Positions 8,165-17,329 of a DNA stretch of 64,000 bases are shown in pieces (positions within the stretch are counted from its first letter, which is position 1; each line of letters begins with the position of its first letter). This stretch comes from JBJXGE01 sp046154185 (lineage in GTDB: Bacteria > Planctomycetota > UBA8108 > UBA1146 > JAJFFE01), in assembly GCA_046154185.1 (NCBI GenBank), contig JBJXGE010000003.1, positions 28,133-92,132 on the forward strand, read 5' to 3'. The notes beneath the pieces were generated by a model, which saw only the letters and a program-made list of their open reading frames with translations, was not told the origin of the DNA and ran no database searches. The translations under genes and the position numbers were made by a program.

Positions 8165-8204
8165 ATCGAGCCACCCGTTCCGTCCCGCAAGCGGGTGGCT
8201 CGAT
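8165..8204. terminator. Perfect 13-bp inverted repeat between convergent genes
   Basis: ATCGAGCCACCCG (8165-8177) and CGGGTGGCTCGAT (8192-8204) are exact reverse complements with a 14-nt loop. It lies between two converging dockerin-module genes and probably serves as a terminator for the minus-strand gene or for both. Confidence 0.6.
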
Positions 8205-8233
8205 CGCAACCGTCAGAAGTCGTCGGCCGGTTG

Positions 8234-11200
8234 TTAGGGAACGATCGTCACCGTCCCGCAGTACTTGTCCGTGGGAATCGCAGTGCCGGATGTCCCCGTC
8301 ACCACTGTCGCGACCGGACCGGCGCCGCCTCCGCCGATCGTGTCACAGAAGCACACGTCGGTTGTCGATCCTGCAACTCCGAGAATCGAGTAGTGCGCAC
8401 GCAGAATCCAGTAGCCGGCGCCGGGCGGAAGCGAGTCGACGCCGATGAAATCGACAACGACTCCCATCGTGACGCCGTCACCCGGAATGACATCGACCAC
8501 CGTCAGGTCGGCTGGCATACCGCCCGAGAGTACGCCGGCCAGCGAAATCGCCTCCGCCGTCGTGATCTCGATCACCGCTGAATCGTGGCAGACGCCGAAA
8601 GACCAACCCCCTAACGCCGTGTCCGTGTCGAGCACGATGTCGATCGAGACCGCCGAACCCTGCGATCCCGTCGCGTCGGTCAGCAGCACCGCTGGTCCAG
8701 CGCCCATATTGATGATCCCGACGTCCGTGTAGCCACCGACGACTGGCGAAGAAACCTCGACCAATGCCTGCAGAGTCTCGCTCCCGCTCACAAGGCTACA
8801 GAGCAGCTCGAGTGTCGTACCTGTAAGCTCGACATCGACGATTTGGAATTGACCAGACGCCGCGGAAACGGCGCTGAATGCGGTCCCGACTACACTGATG
8901 GAGGCGCCGGGAAGCGGCGCACCGCTCGAAAGCATCGTGAACCCGACGATCGTGGTGCGCGGAATCGCCGGAATGATGCGAACAACGATCGACGCCAACG
9001 CGCCGTTGTTGGTGCCGCTAATCAGCACGAAGCCGGGATTGAGGCCGGCTACCAAGCCGGTTGGCGACACCGTCGCGATGGCGGAATTGGAAATGCGATA
9101 GGTCGTGCACGGATCGCTCGAGAAATCCGCCAGACTGCCGTCCGCAAGTTCTCCCAAGAGTTCGAGCTGCGCCGTATCCCCGACTTCGATGATGCCGTAG
9201 GACGGAGTTCCCGGCAGCCGCGAAAACTTGAGCGACTCGGGGATGGGCGGCGGATCGGTCGAGACCGTCATCCCTTGGACATCGATGGTCTGGCCTTGCG
9301 CGATCCGGAATGGGCTGCTTGTCGCGTAGTAGCTAACACCGCCCACCGTCTTGGTCGCAATGGCCCGCACGCAGTCGTCGCTGACGAAATCGGGCGGCGA
9401 CCCGGGTCCGCTGGGACCAAATTGGTCGGGCGCGGAAACGTTGCGGACCTTGTACGTGCCATGTGTTCCGATCTGCGCGCTCTGGCCGTTGACGACAACT
9501 TGCCAGGTTTCGTCGAGCACGACGCGCGGCGGTGGCTGTGTCGCCCAAAGCTCGATGCCATCCGTGGTGCCGTCGTCGTCCGAGTCTTCGTCGAACGGCA
9601 GCGTGCCGAACAGCCGCTCCTGAATGTTGTTCAAGGAGTCGCCATCTTGATCGAGCATCGCGTCGGCCGAATCGGTGGGGTCGAGTCCAACCTCTATTTC
9701 CCAGTCGTCCGGCAGGATGTCTTCGTCGGCATCCGGGTACATCGGCGGCGGCGGTCCACCGCCCGAGCCGAGCGCGAGCCCGCCGCATTCTTCGCATCGA
9801 CACGCTTCGTCTTGCGCCGACGAGAAAGCTCCAAAGCCGCCGACAGCGACGGCGGCGGCATAGATCGCCGCTTGAATCGAGCACACTTCGAAGGGCGGCA
9901 GGCCAGGTGTGAATTGGCCGGCGCAGATTCCCAAGAGATCCAACAAGAAAATCCCGTCGCAAGCAAACTTGGCAGTGAGCGCGCCGCACGCGCAAGTGCC
10001 GTAACAAATATCGTGCGTGTCGCAGGCGGGCGTGAAGCACACCTGCCACACGAATACGTACGGGCACTCGGGCACCAGGCCTGCCGCCCATGGCGGATCG
10101 GCCGGACCGCAGCCGTTCGGCTCCGGCTCGTACTTGCAGCACTCGCCGGTCGCCGCATACGGCGGGCAATTGCAACCCCAGCCCGCGATGGTGAGGCCGG
10201 CGCCCGGATCGCTATTGATGAAGGCGCCCTCGGCATCGACGGTGCCGGCGCTGACGATCTCGAATCGATTGTTGATCGGGTTATAGCTCAAGAAATACGC
10301 GATCGAACCCGGTGCGAGTCCGGAGAAGTTCGGGTAGCGGATCGAGAGCGGCGGATCAAAGTGCGCACCCGCTGGCTGCAGCGTCCAAGCAAACGGCGGC
10401 GCCGCGCCATCGGGAATCGGCATTGGGACGTTGTCGTGGTGCACAGCGTTGAGCGACAGCGGCACGCTATTTCCGGAACCGGTCGCCACGATGGTTCCGT
10501 TCGGCAAAGTAATTTCTGTTTCTGCGGCGACCAAGACTTCCAATCCATCAATGCCGTTTACCGTGAGTACGACATCTTGGCTGCCATCGAACTGTTGCAC
10601 GTTCAGCGGATTTAGCCGCGGCAACAATATCGGCTGCGGGAGCGTGTTTTCGGCGTTCGGCACCAGCACGACCAGATACCCGATCGAGGGGAACGTGCCG
10701 ATCGCGACACTTTGGCTGCCGGCCGTGGTCGCGGTGGCGCCGTCGATGAAGAGCTGCCCGGAGCCCGCGCTCGGAACTTCGCTGAACTCGAATTGGCCGT
10801 CCGGACTGGTGGTCGTGAGTAACGTCGATGCTCCGACAGTCAAGCTGCAGGTCGCACCGCCAATCGGCTGCTGCGCGTTGTCGAGTACTGCGCCGTGAAA
10901 ACTCGTCGGACGATCAAAGTCGCGAGCAATTCCGTAGATGGTGAAAGTCGCGACCTTCGACATATCGCCGCTGAGGCGCACATCGACGACGTTGACTCCC
11001 GGCTGTGCGCCGGCCACAAGAACCGCTTCCGCGTGGCCGCTCGACATGGTGAGAAACGGAAAACTTGAAAGTCCATTGATCGTGCCGCCGCCTTCGACGA
11101 CTTGGTAGACGACCGCATAGTCGCTGACTCCGTTGACCCCATCTGACACCCATACGCGCAGCGGCAGCGGCACCGGTGCGCCGGCTTCGACAAACTGGTT

Positions 11201-12496
11201 ATTACCATCGCCGATATTTATCTGCGTCGCGGTGAGTGCGACGCCGCTCGCGCAAAAAACCGCGGCGCCGAGCACATCGGCCGACGTCGCGATCACGCGA
11301 TTGATGGCCTGGCCGGCGGTCGAACCGATACCCCAGCGCGCGCTGGCGAAGCCCGCCGCGTCGGTGAAAACGGTGAACGTTTGCGCGCCAGTGGCCGCAC
11401 CATCCGCATTCAGCCAGCCGTTATTGCGGTCGATACGAAACTCGACCAGTTTGCCGACGAACGGCGAGCCATCGGACTCCAATAGCCGCACGGTGATCGG
11501 CGCCGGCAGCATCGACCGCACCGGTCCGGACTGCGCGTCGCCGGAGAACAGCGTGAGTGTGGGCACGCCGGGCGGCGGAATCACACGCGTGACGGTGCGC
11601 GACACGGTCACGGAGTTGCCAAGCGCATCGGCGCCAACGATCTGCAAAAGCGTCGGTGTGCCGAGCGCGAGTGGCACGCTCGCGGCGAGGAAACTTCCGG
11701 TCGTGCCGAGGCCTTCGTACACAGTCGCGACCACGCCGTTGACCGTGACTGTCATAGGCAGCACGCCGCTCAAGAGATCGCTGATGGTCCCCATAACCGC
11801 GATGGTTTCGGTGAGGACTTGCTCGTCAGCGAACGGGTATTGGACCGACACGACCGGTGGCTGAGTATCCTGAATGATCATGATCTGCGCCGGTGCGCTC
11901 GCGAGTCCATTTGCATCGAGCGCCGTGACGTAGATGTTATTCACAGAGTTTTCAAGCAGCGGAATGCCCACGGCGTTGAAGCTCCCGCCGACAACCGGCG
12001 CCGTGATCACGCCAGCAGGCGAACTCGCGGCAACCGTCACAGCGCCGGCCGCTGCTCCGGAAACGGTGATGGTGAATTCGTCGGTGAACTGAAACAGCGG
12101 ATTGAGCGTCGGCGCCGGCGGCGGCACGGGATCATCGGGACACGCTGAACCAGGGCCCACGCAATCGAGCGCATCGGCCGTGAGATCGATCCCGCACGAA
12201 CCGAAAGGCGGAGGTGGCTGCGGCCCCGCCGAGAAGAGATAGCTGAGCAAGTAAATGGCATCGGCGATATCGAGCGCGCCGCTGTCGTTGGAATCGAGCG
12301 CATCGCGGCAGGTGAGTGGTCCGGCGCTGAACAAGTAACTCAGACCATGGATGGCGTCCGCGACGTTCAAACTTCCGTCGAGATTGGCATCGCCTCGCTT
12401 GAAGGTCCAGTCCCCGCGCGCCGCAGTTGGCAGCGCCGCGCACAGTAGCACAGCAATCAAAAGAGCAGCGAAAAGCGCACGCGTCGAGTGTCGCAT
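8234..12496 (-). CDS. Giant multidomain exported protein with dockerin-like, PLA2-like and cohesin-like domains
   Basis: A 1420-residue protein from ATG 12496 with a strong AAAGGAGGAGG site. Order: signal peptide (about 1-27); dockerin-like pair at the N-terminus (K-R-G-D-A-N-L-D-G-S-L-N-V-A-D-A and D-S-N-D-S-G-A-L-D-I-A-D); Ig-like and Big-type repeats (about 130-560); a carboxypeptidase-regulatory-like domain (F-H-G-A-V-L-D-N-A-Q-Q-P-I-G-G-A); a Cys-rich segment near 800-900 with the phospholipase-A2-like motif A-C-D-T-H-D-I-C-Y-G-T-C; a thrombospondin-3-like Ca-binding stretch (P-D-A-D-E-D-I-L-P-D-D-W-E-I and D-Q-D-G-D-S); a Big_2-like domain; a second regulatory-like domain; and a C-terminal domain of about 145 residues resembling cohesin (S-V-S-I-D-I-V-L-D-T, then G-W-S-F-G-V). 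It may be an extracellular scaffold. PLA2 activity is not established. Confidence 0.8.
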   Translation of the reverse strand: MRHSTRALFAALLIAVLLCAALPTAARGDWTFKRGDANLDGSLNVADAIHGLSYLFSAGPLTCRDALDSNDSGALDIADAIYLLSYLFSAGPQPPPPFGSCGIDLTADALDCVGPGSACPDDPVPPPAPTLNPLFQFTDEFTITVSGAAAGAVTVAASSPAGVITAPVVGGSFNAVGIPLLENSVNNIYVTALDANGLASAPAQIMIIQDTQPPVVSVQYPFADEQVLTETIAVMGTISDLLSGVLPMTVTVNGVVATVYEGLGTTGSFLAASVPLALGTPTLLQIVGADALGNSVTVSRTVTRVIPPPGVPTLTLFSGDAQSGPVRSMLPAPITVRLLESDGSPFVGKLVEFRIDRNNGWLNADGAATGAQTFTVFTDAAGFASARWGIGSTAGQAINRVIATSADVLGAAVFCASGVALTATQINIGDGNNQFVEAGAPVPLPLRVWVSDGVNGVSDYAVVYQVVEGGGTINGLSSFPFLTMSSGHAEAVLVAGAQPGVNVVDVRLSGDMSKVATFTIYGIARDFDRPTSFHGAVLDNAQQPIGGATCSLTVGASTLLTTTSPDGQFEFSEVPSAGSGQLFIDGATATTAGSQSVAIGTFPSIGYLVVLVPNAENTLPQPILLPRLNPLNVQQFDGSQDVVLTVNGIDGLEVLVAAETEITLPNGTIVATGSGNSVPLSLNAVHHDNVPMPIPDGAAPPFAWTLQPAGAHFDPPLSIRYPNFSGLAPGSIAYFLSYNPINNRFEIVSAGTVDAEGAFINSDPGAGLTIAGWGCNCPPYAATGECCKYEPEPNGCGPADPPWAAGLVPECPYVFVWQVCFTPACDTHDICYGTCACGALTAKFACDGIFLLDLLGICAGQFTPGLPPFEVCSIQAAIYAAAVAVGGFGAFSSAQDEACRCEECGGLALGSGGGPPPPMYPDADEDILPDDWEIEVGLDPTDSADAMLDQDGDSLNNIQERLFGTLPFDEDSDDDGTTDGIELWATQPPPRVVLDETWQVVVNGQSAQIGTHGTYKVRNVSAPDQFGPSGPGSPPDFVSDDCVRAIATKTVGGVSYYATSSPFRIAQGQTIDVQGMTVSTDPPPIPESLKFSRLPGTPSYGIIEVGDTAQLELLGELADGSLADFSSDPCTTYRISNSAIATVSPTGLVAGLNPGFVLISGTNNGALASIVVRIIPAIPRTTIVGFTMLSSGAPLPGASISVVGTAFSAVSAASGQFQIVDVELTGTTLELLCSLVSGSETLQALVEVSSPVVGGYTDVGIINMGAGPAVLLTDATGSQGSAVSIDIVLDTDTALGGWSFGVCHDSAVIEITTAEAISLAGVLSGGMPADLTVVDVIPGDGVTMGVVVDFIGVDSLPPGAGYWILRAHYSILGVAGSTTDVCFCDTIGGGGAGPVATVVTGTSGTAIPTDKYCGTVTIVP

Positions 12497-12831
12497 CACA
12501 GGCCTCCTCCTTTTCGCAAAATCCATCGTCGCCCAATACACGCCATGCAGGCCTGCGAATCGTAGTCAGCGCAGCAAAAACCTACAAGTCAGCGGTCAAA
12601 AGCCCGCGGCAACTGAGCCCCAATTAGCTCGGTCAATCCACGCAAGATCTTGCTGCCACTGGCCGCCAAGACGGCGTATTGCTGCCGCGCCGTCCGCCGT
12701 CGCACGCGAGGCGCCGCGGGCGGCGCGAGTTAAGGAGTCAGTGTCTTCGGCGTGATCCCGACCCAGGGCCGCCGTCATCGGCTGCCCTGGGTCGTTGCGA
12801 AAGACGAGTATTGCTCGAGAGCGTCAAGCTC
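12497..12831. other. Intergenic region between two minus-strand genes
   Basis: 335 bp without a convincing gene. It should contain the promoter of the 1420-residue protein gene (near 12500-12600) and the 3' end of the gene upstream. The hairpin at 12759-12794 is the only structure I see. Confidence 0.5.
12759..12794 (-). terminator. 11-bp hairpin, probable terminator
   Basis: CGACCCAGGGC (12759-12769) and GCCCTGGGTCG (12784-12794) pair exactly, 38 bp downstream of the minus-strand stop codon at 12832. The CCCAGGG/CCCTGGG core also occurs in the hairpin at 318-351. Confidence 0.6.
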
Positions 12832-14697
12832 TCACTGCATGCATCCCGGCGTACTCACGCCGGGGTCGAGGCCGGGATTCGGGAAGGGTGGGGGCGGCGG
12901 CGCCATGGATTGAAACAGGTACGCGAGCAAATAAGTCGCGTCGGAGAGGTCGATCGCGTCGTCGTCGTTGGCGTCGATTGCGTCGAAGCACATCGACGGC
13001 GTGCCCGTGTAGAGGACGCGCAGTTGCTCGATGGCGTCCGAGATGTCTATCACGCCATTGCGATTCGCGTCGCCGCGCACGAACGGAGCCAAGTATCGGT
13101 AGGCGGCGAACGCGGTCGCAGCGGCGCTCGCTTGCGACACCGTCACGTCGACGGCGCCGACGACATGCGCAGGTGCGGTCGCTGTGATCGACGACGCGGT
13201 CTGCATCGTCACCACCGCGGACGCACCCCCAAAGACGACGGCGAGTGGCTGCGCGGCATCCCAACCGCCGCCGACAATTGTCACGCTGTTGCCGCCTGCT
13301 ACGGCGCCGAAACCGGGAGCGACGCTCTCGATGGCAAGAACCGGCACGGTGCTCAAGTAGGTGTACGCGGCAACCAAGGTACTGGCGCCGCTCGGCGCCT
13401 CGACGAGGACGTCGACGACGCTCGCGGTCGCCGCGGTCGGCGCAATCGCCGCAATATGCGAGTTGTCGACGATGCTAAAACTCGCCGCGTTCAATCCAAA
13501 GCGAACGGTGGAGGCCGCGCCGAGATCGCTTCCGAAGATGTCGACAACGTTGCCGCCCGCGACGGGTCCGCTGGTCGGCGCCACCGAAGTGATGACGGGC
13601 GGCTGCGTCATTGGCCCGCCGGCGACGAACGCGATCGCCGACGGCGTCGACAACAACGCGCCCGCGTCGTCGAAGTACGGCCGTAGCTCGCCGAGGTCGA
13701 GCGCGTCGCCATCCGCGTTCAAGTCTTCCGCGATGTAGAGTCGATCGAGTGTGCCATCCGCGAGCAGCAGACGGCCCGGCGCTATGAGCACCGCATCGTT
13801 CGGATCGTGAACAATGGAACCGGCGGCGGCGCCGTCGAGAAACACTCTCGCCTCGCCAGGGTCGAGCGCATCTCCATCGCCGTTAGAGTTCAGCAAGTAC
13901 AACACGGTGCCCGTGTCCTCGTCGATGACATAGACACCGCCCGCGGCATCGACCTGGAGCGCGTCGATGTCCGTCACCGGCACGCCGCCGGCGATCGAGT
14001 AGAAGATCGTGGCCTCGAGCGCATCCATCGCATCGCCGTCGCCGTTCAAGTCGGCGAGTCGAAACACAATGCCGAACGTGCTGTCGCCGACGTAGACGAA
14101 TCCCGTCGTGCTATCGATCGCGATGGACTCCGGATCCGTGATCGGCTCGGCGGGCGAAAGCGCCGCTGAGTCGTAGAAGACGCTGAACTCGCCATCGTCG
14201 TTCGCATCGCCATCGGCGTTGTTGTCGCGCATGCGCAAAATGGCGCGCACGGTTGTGCTGTCGTCACAGACGTAGAGCGCGCCATCGCTGCCGAACGCCA
14301 TGCCGCCCGGCGTGCCGAGGTCGAGACCGAGCGAACTGTCATCGAAGAACACGGTAATCTCGCCCGCGTCGTTCGCATCGCCGTCCGCGTTGAGATCCTC
14401 GAGCGCGAACACCGCGTCGAGCGTGCCGCCATCCAGCAGCAAGAGACGATTGCCGTTGTGGAGCAAGTGATTGGCGCTCGACAAGTCGGGACCGCTCGAA
14501 GTGTCATCGTAGTAAACCGACACTTCCGTCAAGGGTTCGATGCTGCCATCGCCATTCAAGTCGACGAGACGATAGACCACATCGTCCGTCGAGTCGGCGA
14601 CGAACGTCACATCCTGCGCGCGCGTTGGGCCCACGGCCGCGAGCAGGAAACTGAGCACGACGAGCGTGAGCGCTCTTTGAGAGCTGGCAAGAAACAT
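12832..14697 (-). CDS. Exported repeat protein with two IPT/TIG domains and dockerin module
   Basis: A 621-residue protein starting at ATG 14697 (GGAAGG upstream). A signal peptide (A-L-T-L-V-V-L-S-F-L-L-A-A-V-G to R-A-Q) is followed by six repeats of about 50-60 residues, each carrying a Ca-binding loop such as D-L-N-A-D-G-D-A-N-D-A-G-E-I and then a short strand pattern (V-F-F-D-D). Two IPT/TIG immunoglobulin-like domains follow (V-A-P-T-S-G-P-V-A-G-G and V-A-P-G-F-G-A-V-A-G-G), then the dockerin-like pair (R-G-D-A-N-R-N-G-V-I-D-I-S-D-A and D-A-N-D-D-D-A-I-D-L-S-D). Unlike its relatives, the tail ends P-G-C-M-Q with fewer cysteines. It is probably extracellular; the repeats may fold as a Ca-stabilised propeller. 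Confidence 0.83.
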   Translation of the reverse strand: MFLASSQRALTLVVLSFLLAAVGPTRAQDVTFVADSTDDVVYRLVDLNGDGSIEPLTEVSVYYDDTSSGPDLSSANHLLHNGNRLLLLDGGTLDAVFALEDLNADGDANDAGEITVFFDDSSLGLDLGTPGGMAFGSDGALYVCDDSTTVRAILRMRDNNADGDANDDGEFSVFYDSAALSPAEPITDPESIAIDSTTGFVYVGDSTFGIVFRLADLNGDGDAMDALEATIFYSIAGGVPVTDIDALQVDAAGGVYVIDEDTGTVLYLLNSNGDGDALDPGEARVFLDGAAAGSIVHDPNDAVLIAPGRLLLADGTLDRLYIAEDLNADGDALDLGELRPYFDDAGALLSTPSAIAFVAGGPMTQPPVITSVAPTSGPVAGGNVVDIFGSDLGAASTVRFGLNAASFSIVDNSHIAAIAPTAATASVVDVLVEAPSGASTLVAAYTYLSTVPVLAIESVAPGFGAVAGGNSVTIVGGGWDAAQPLAVVFGGASAVVTMQTASSITATAPAHVVGAVDVTVSQASAAATAFAAYRYLAPFVRGDANRNGVIDISDAIEQLRVLYTGTPSMCFDAIDANDDDAIDLSDATYLLAYLFQSMAPPPPPFPNPGLDPGVSTPGCMQ

Positions 14698-14993
14698 GGA
14701 GCGAGCTGCCTTCCGGTAGATCGTTGGTGAGTGCGGGGGGTAGCCGCAGCGGGGTGCGCATGCCGAGGGGAGCAATTTGAGCGCCAGCTGGCCCACGCGA
14801 TGCGCGCCGCGCAAGTGTCGATGACGAAGCAACTAGCCGGACGCCGCCGCTACGCTGTGGCGACCGCATCCGATCGCCCGGGCGTGGAACGACCGGAGCC
14901 GGGCGTTCATATGAATAGGGCGGGCCCACGAAGCGTTAGGAGTACGAATTCGTCGATCTTGAGCCCGAGTCGAAGCGGTGAGGAGGAATGACA

Positions 14994-15410
14994 ATGAAGC
15001 TGCGCTCGACCTCCGTTGCGCTGGTGTTGACCGGCGCGTTGATCCTGGCTGCCACCGGCTGTCACCATCGGAGTCACCGACATCATCATCACAACCCGGC
15101 GCCGGTCGTGAATCCCGGCACTGTGTTCACCTGGGATGCGACGGTGCTCGGCTACTCAAACGACGAATCGTACTTTTGGAAGACGCCGTTCGACGACGCC
15201 ATCGTCGAGTTCGAAGCGTTTGATTTCGAGGGCGCGTTCACGATCGAGATCTACGATCATTTAGACGAACTCGTGTACTTCGAGACCTTCTACGGTGACG
15301 GCGGCGACTATTTCAGTAGCGCGATCACCGATCTCGGCGTCGATGGAGATTGGCTGATTTATCTGACGAGCGACAACGTCGACGGCGAACTGCACGTGTG
15401 GATCGAATAG
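14994..15410 (+). CDS. Small lipoprotein, unknown function
   Basis: A 138-residue protein with a lipoprotein signal peptide ending in the lipobox L-A-A-T-G-C, followed by a His-rich spacer (C-H-H-R-S-H-R-H-H-H-H) and a small beta-rich acidic domain (residues about 40-138, for example F-E-G-A-F-T-I-E-I-Y-D-H-L-D-E). ATG 14994 is placed 7 nt after AGGAGG; the ATG at 14988 is too close to that site. The His run might bind metal. I do not recognise the folded part. Confidence 0.75.
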   Translation: MKLRSTSVALVLTGALILAATGCHHRSHRHHHHNPAPVVNPGTVFTWDATVLGYSNDESYFWKTPFDDAIVEFEAFDFEGAFTIEIYDHLDELVYFETFYGDGGDYFSSAITDLGVDGDWLIYLTSDNVDGELHVWIE

Positions 15411-15428
15411 CAGCCCGCGGCGTGCAGC

Positions 15429-16514
15429 TCACCGTGTGCGAGGGCGATCATCGCGTTGCGGCCGCGCCGGACGATTCGAGGTCGTTGGTCGCGGACGAGC
15501 CGGCGGCGCGGGCCGACTCGGACTTCCGGCCGACGCGGGTCGCGGACTCGAGGTTCGCGGATTCGGCGAGCGTTGACTTGACGGCCGCGGCATCGACGGT
15601 CGCTCCGCGGGCGTCCGACTCGGCGCACCACTTCGCCGATCCCGCGCGTCCGGCGTTCGCGTTCGGCGCTCACCGCCGCGCGGGTTGAAAGTGGGACGCG
15701 TTCCGGCTCGCGGAGCGCCGCGCGGGCGCGGCGCGACCAGTGGGGGTTCGATGCGATCGCGACGCGACGCGCGATCGTCGACTCGACCGACGAGTCCCGC
15801 GATTTCTGTTTCCGTGAGTTCGCGCCATTTGCCGCGCTCGAGATCGCCGAGTCGCAACTTCCCGATCGCGATTCGCTCCAGGTGCAACACTTTGATGTCC
15901 ACGGTCGCAAACATGAGCCGCACTTGCCGCTTCATGCCTTCGCGCAGAACAATGTGCGCAATGCACTTGCCGTTTGGTTGTGTCTCGACGAGCGTAACAC
16001 GCGCCGACTGCGTCTCGCGCCCGACCTCCTCGAGAAACACGCCGCGTTCGAGTTGACGGACCTCGGTGGGTGACGGCGTTCGATTCAGGAGTGCACGATA
16101 CTCCTTCTCGCCGCCGTAGCGCTTATGACTGACGCGATGCAATAGTTCGCCATCATTCGTCAATAAGATCAGACCTTCAGTTTCAAGGTCGAGTCGCCCG
16201 GCCGGCAGCACGCCCGCCTCGACAATGGATCGCGGCAACAAGTCGAGCACCGTTGGTCGCTGGTGCGTGTCGTGCGTGCTGGTGATGAAACCCGCCGACT
16301 TGTTGAGCATGATCGTCAACGTCTTCTTCCGCGCGATCTCCTCGCCATGAATCGTCACGCGGTCCGTGCCCGGCGTCACTTTCCAGCCTTGATCCTTGAC
16401 CGGCTCGCCATTGACGTGAACGAGCCCGTGATCGATGAGGAGCTCCGCCTTGCGTCGCGAGCAGTAGCCACAGTTGGCGATGTACTTTTGCAGTCGGACG
16501 CGTTCACTCTTCAA
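15429..16514 (-). CDS. rluB: Ribosomal large-subunit pseudouridine synthase, RluB/RsuA family
   Basis: A 361-residue RsuA-family enzyme that isomerises uridine in rRNA. The N-terminal S4 RNA-binding domain (V-R-L-Q-K-Y-I-A-N-C-G-Y-C-S-R-R-K-A-E) is followed by the catalytic domain with the active-site Asp at about residue 109 in A-G-R-L-D-L-E-T-E-G-L and the later motif E-G-M-K-R-Q-V-R-L-M. The first about 240 residues are the complete enzyme; the last about 120 are a disordered Arg/Pro/Ser-rich tail, seen in some RluB proteins. The start ATG overlaps the stop of the upstream NRDE gene by 4 nt, so the two are co-translated. RluB versus RluE/RsuA is a choice by length and motif. Confidence 0.85.
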   Translation of the reverse strand: MKSERVRLQKYIANCGYCSRRKAELLIDHGLVHVNGEPVKDQGWKVTPGTDRVTIHGEEIARKKTLTIMLNKSAGFITSTHDTHQRPTVLDLLPRSIVEAGVLPAGRLDLETEGLILLTNDGELLHRVSHKRYGGEKEYRALLNRTPSPTEVRQLERGVFLEEVGRETQSARVTLVETQPNGKCIAHIVLREGMKRQVRLMFATVDIKVLHLERIAIGKLRLGDLERGKWRELTETEIAGLVGRVDDRASRRDRIEPPLVAPRPRGAPRAGTRPTFNPRGGERRTRTPDARDRRSGAPSRTPAERPSMPRPSSQRSPNPRTSSPRPASAGSPSRPAPPARPRPTTSNRPARPQRDDRPRTR

Positions 16515-17278
16515 ATGGCAGCTCCCCTTCGATCTCCCGCGAAACCGGCGTCGAGCGCGATGGCGACGAACGGCTGGCGATTCGGCGGCCCGTCCGAGTA
16601 TTCATAGCGGATCGCGCCACTCCGATGCACTCCGACGAGACTCCCGGACACAGTACCGCGCTCCACGCGCGTTTGCTTCAAAAGTGGCGGCAAATCGCCG
16701 TCCGGTTTGTCCTGCGCGAGGAGCCGCGCGCCGAGCCGCCAAAAATCTACTCCGGCAGCGATGCCGGCGCGCCATTCTCGGTGCGCGCGTGCGACCTCAC
16801 CGAGCGCTCGGTCGTCGGCGGCACCTTTGTCCGTCACGACAATCGTGCCGGGACCGAACTCGCGCTGAGTGACTCGGTCACCGGCGGGTCGCTCGATCAC
16901 GACGATACTGCTCGCGTCGCCGAACACCAAGTTGTACGGCGCGCACGGCGTGCGCGCCCAGTCTTCATGGACCGCCAGCGCGGCCGCGCCATCGCCCGCT
17001 TCGAGACACTCTCGCACGAGCTGACCGCGCGATCGCGCGCCTGGCAGCGGCGCTGCGGCGCTATCCGTGCGATTCGTGATCACGGCAAAAAAACCACGTT
17101 CATTGATTCCGATCCAAGTGCCGCCGGCGAGCTCATCGCGCGGCGCGAGATAGCGCGTTCGCCCGCCCGGCTCAATGCGCGGCGGCGTGCTCGGCCGCGC
17201 GTAAAACTCATCGCGATTCGCGGCCAGAAAGAGCGGCCATTCGAGATCGTTGCAATAGTCGATGAGAACAAAACACAT
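16511..17278 (-). CDS. NRDE (TANGO2-like) family protein
   Basis: A 255-residue protein with the family signature at the N-terminus: Met-Cys, then L-F-L-A-A-N-R-D-E-F-Y-A-R-P, and later G-G-T-W-I-G-I-N-E-R-G-F-F-A-V-I-T-N-R. It aligns over its whole visible length with the bacterial NRDE/TANGO2 group, whose biochemical role is not settled; Cys2 suggests an Ntn-hydrolase-type N-terminal nucleophile. It overlaps the pseudouridine synthase gene by 4 nt and lies about 50 bp after the membrane-protein gene, so the three may form one operon. Confidence 0.88.
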   Translation of the reverse strand: MCFVLIDYCNDLEWPLFLAANRDEFYARPSTPPRIEPGGRTRYLAPRDELAGGTWIGINERGFFAVITNRTDSAAAPLPGARSRGQLVRECLEAGDGAAALAVHEDWARTPCAPYNLVFGDASSIVVIERPAGDRVTQREFGPGTIVVTDKGAADDRALGEVARAHREWRAGIAAGVDFWRLGARLLAQDKPDGDLPPLLKQTRVERGTVSGSLVGVHRSGAIRYEYSDGPPNRQPFVAIALDAGFAGDRRGAAI

Positions 17279-17329
17279 GAACGGATGCTCGGTTTCGGCG
17301 ACACAATCTTCAGTGTCGAAGTGCGGTGG

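Noticed and set aside
8843..10615. 590-codon plus-strand open frame
   Set aside because: It is antisense to the 1420-residue exported protein, is Arg-rich, and has no ribosome-binding site or domain.
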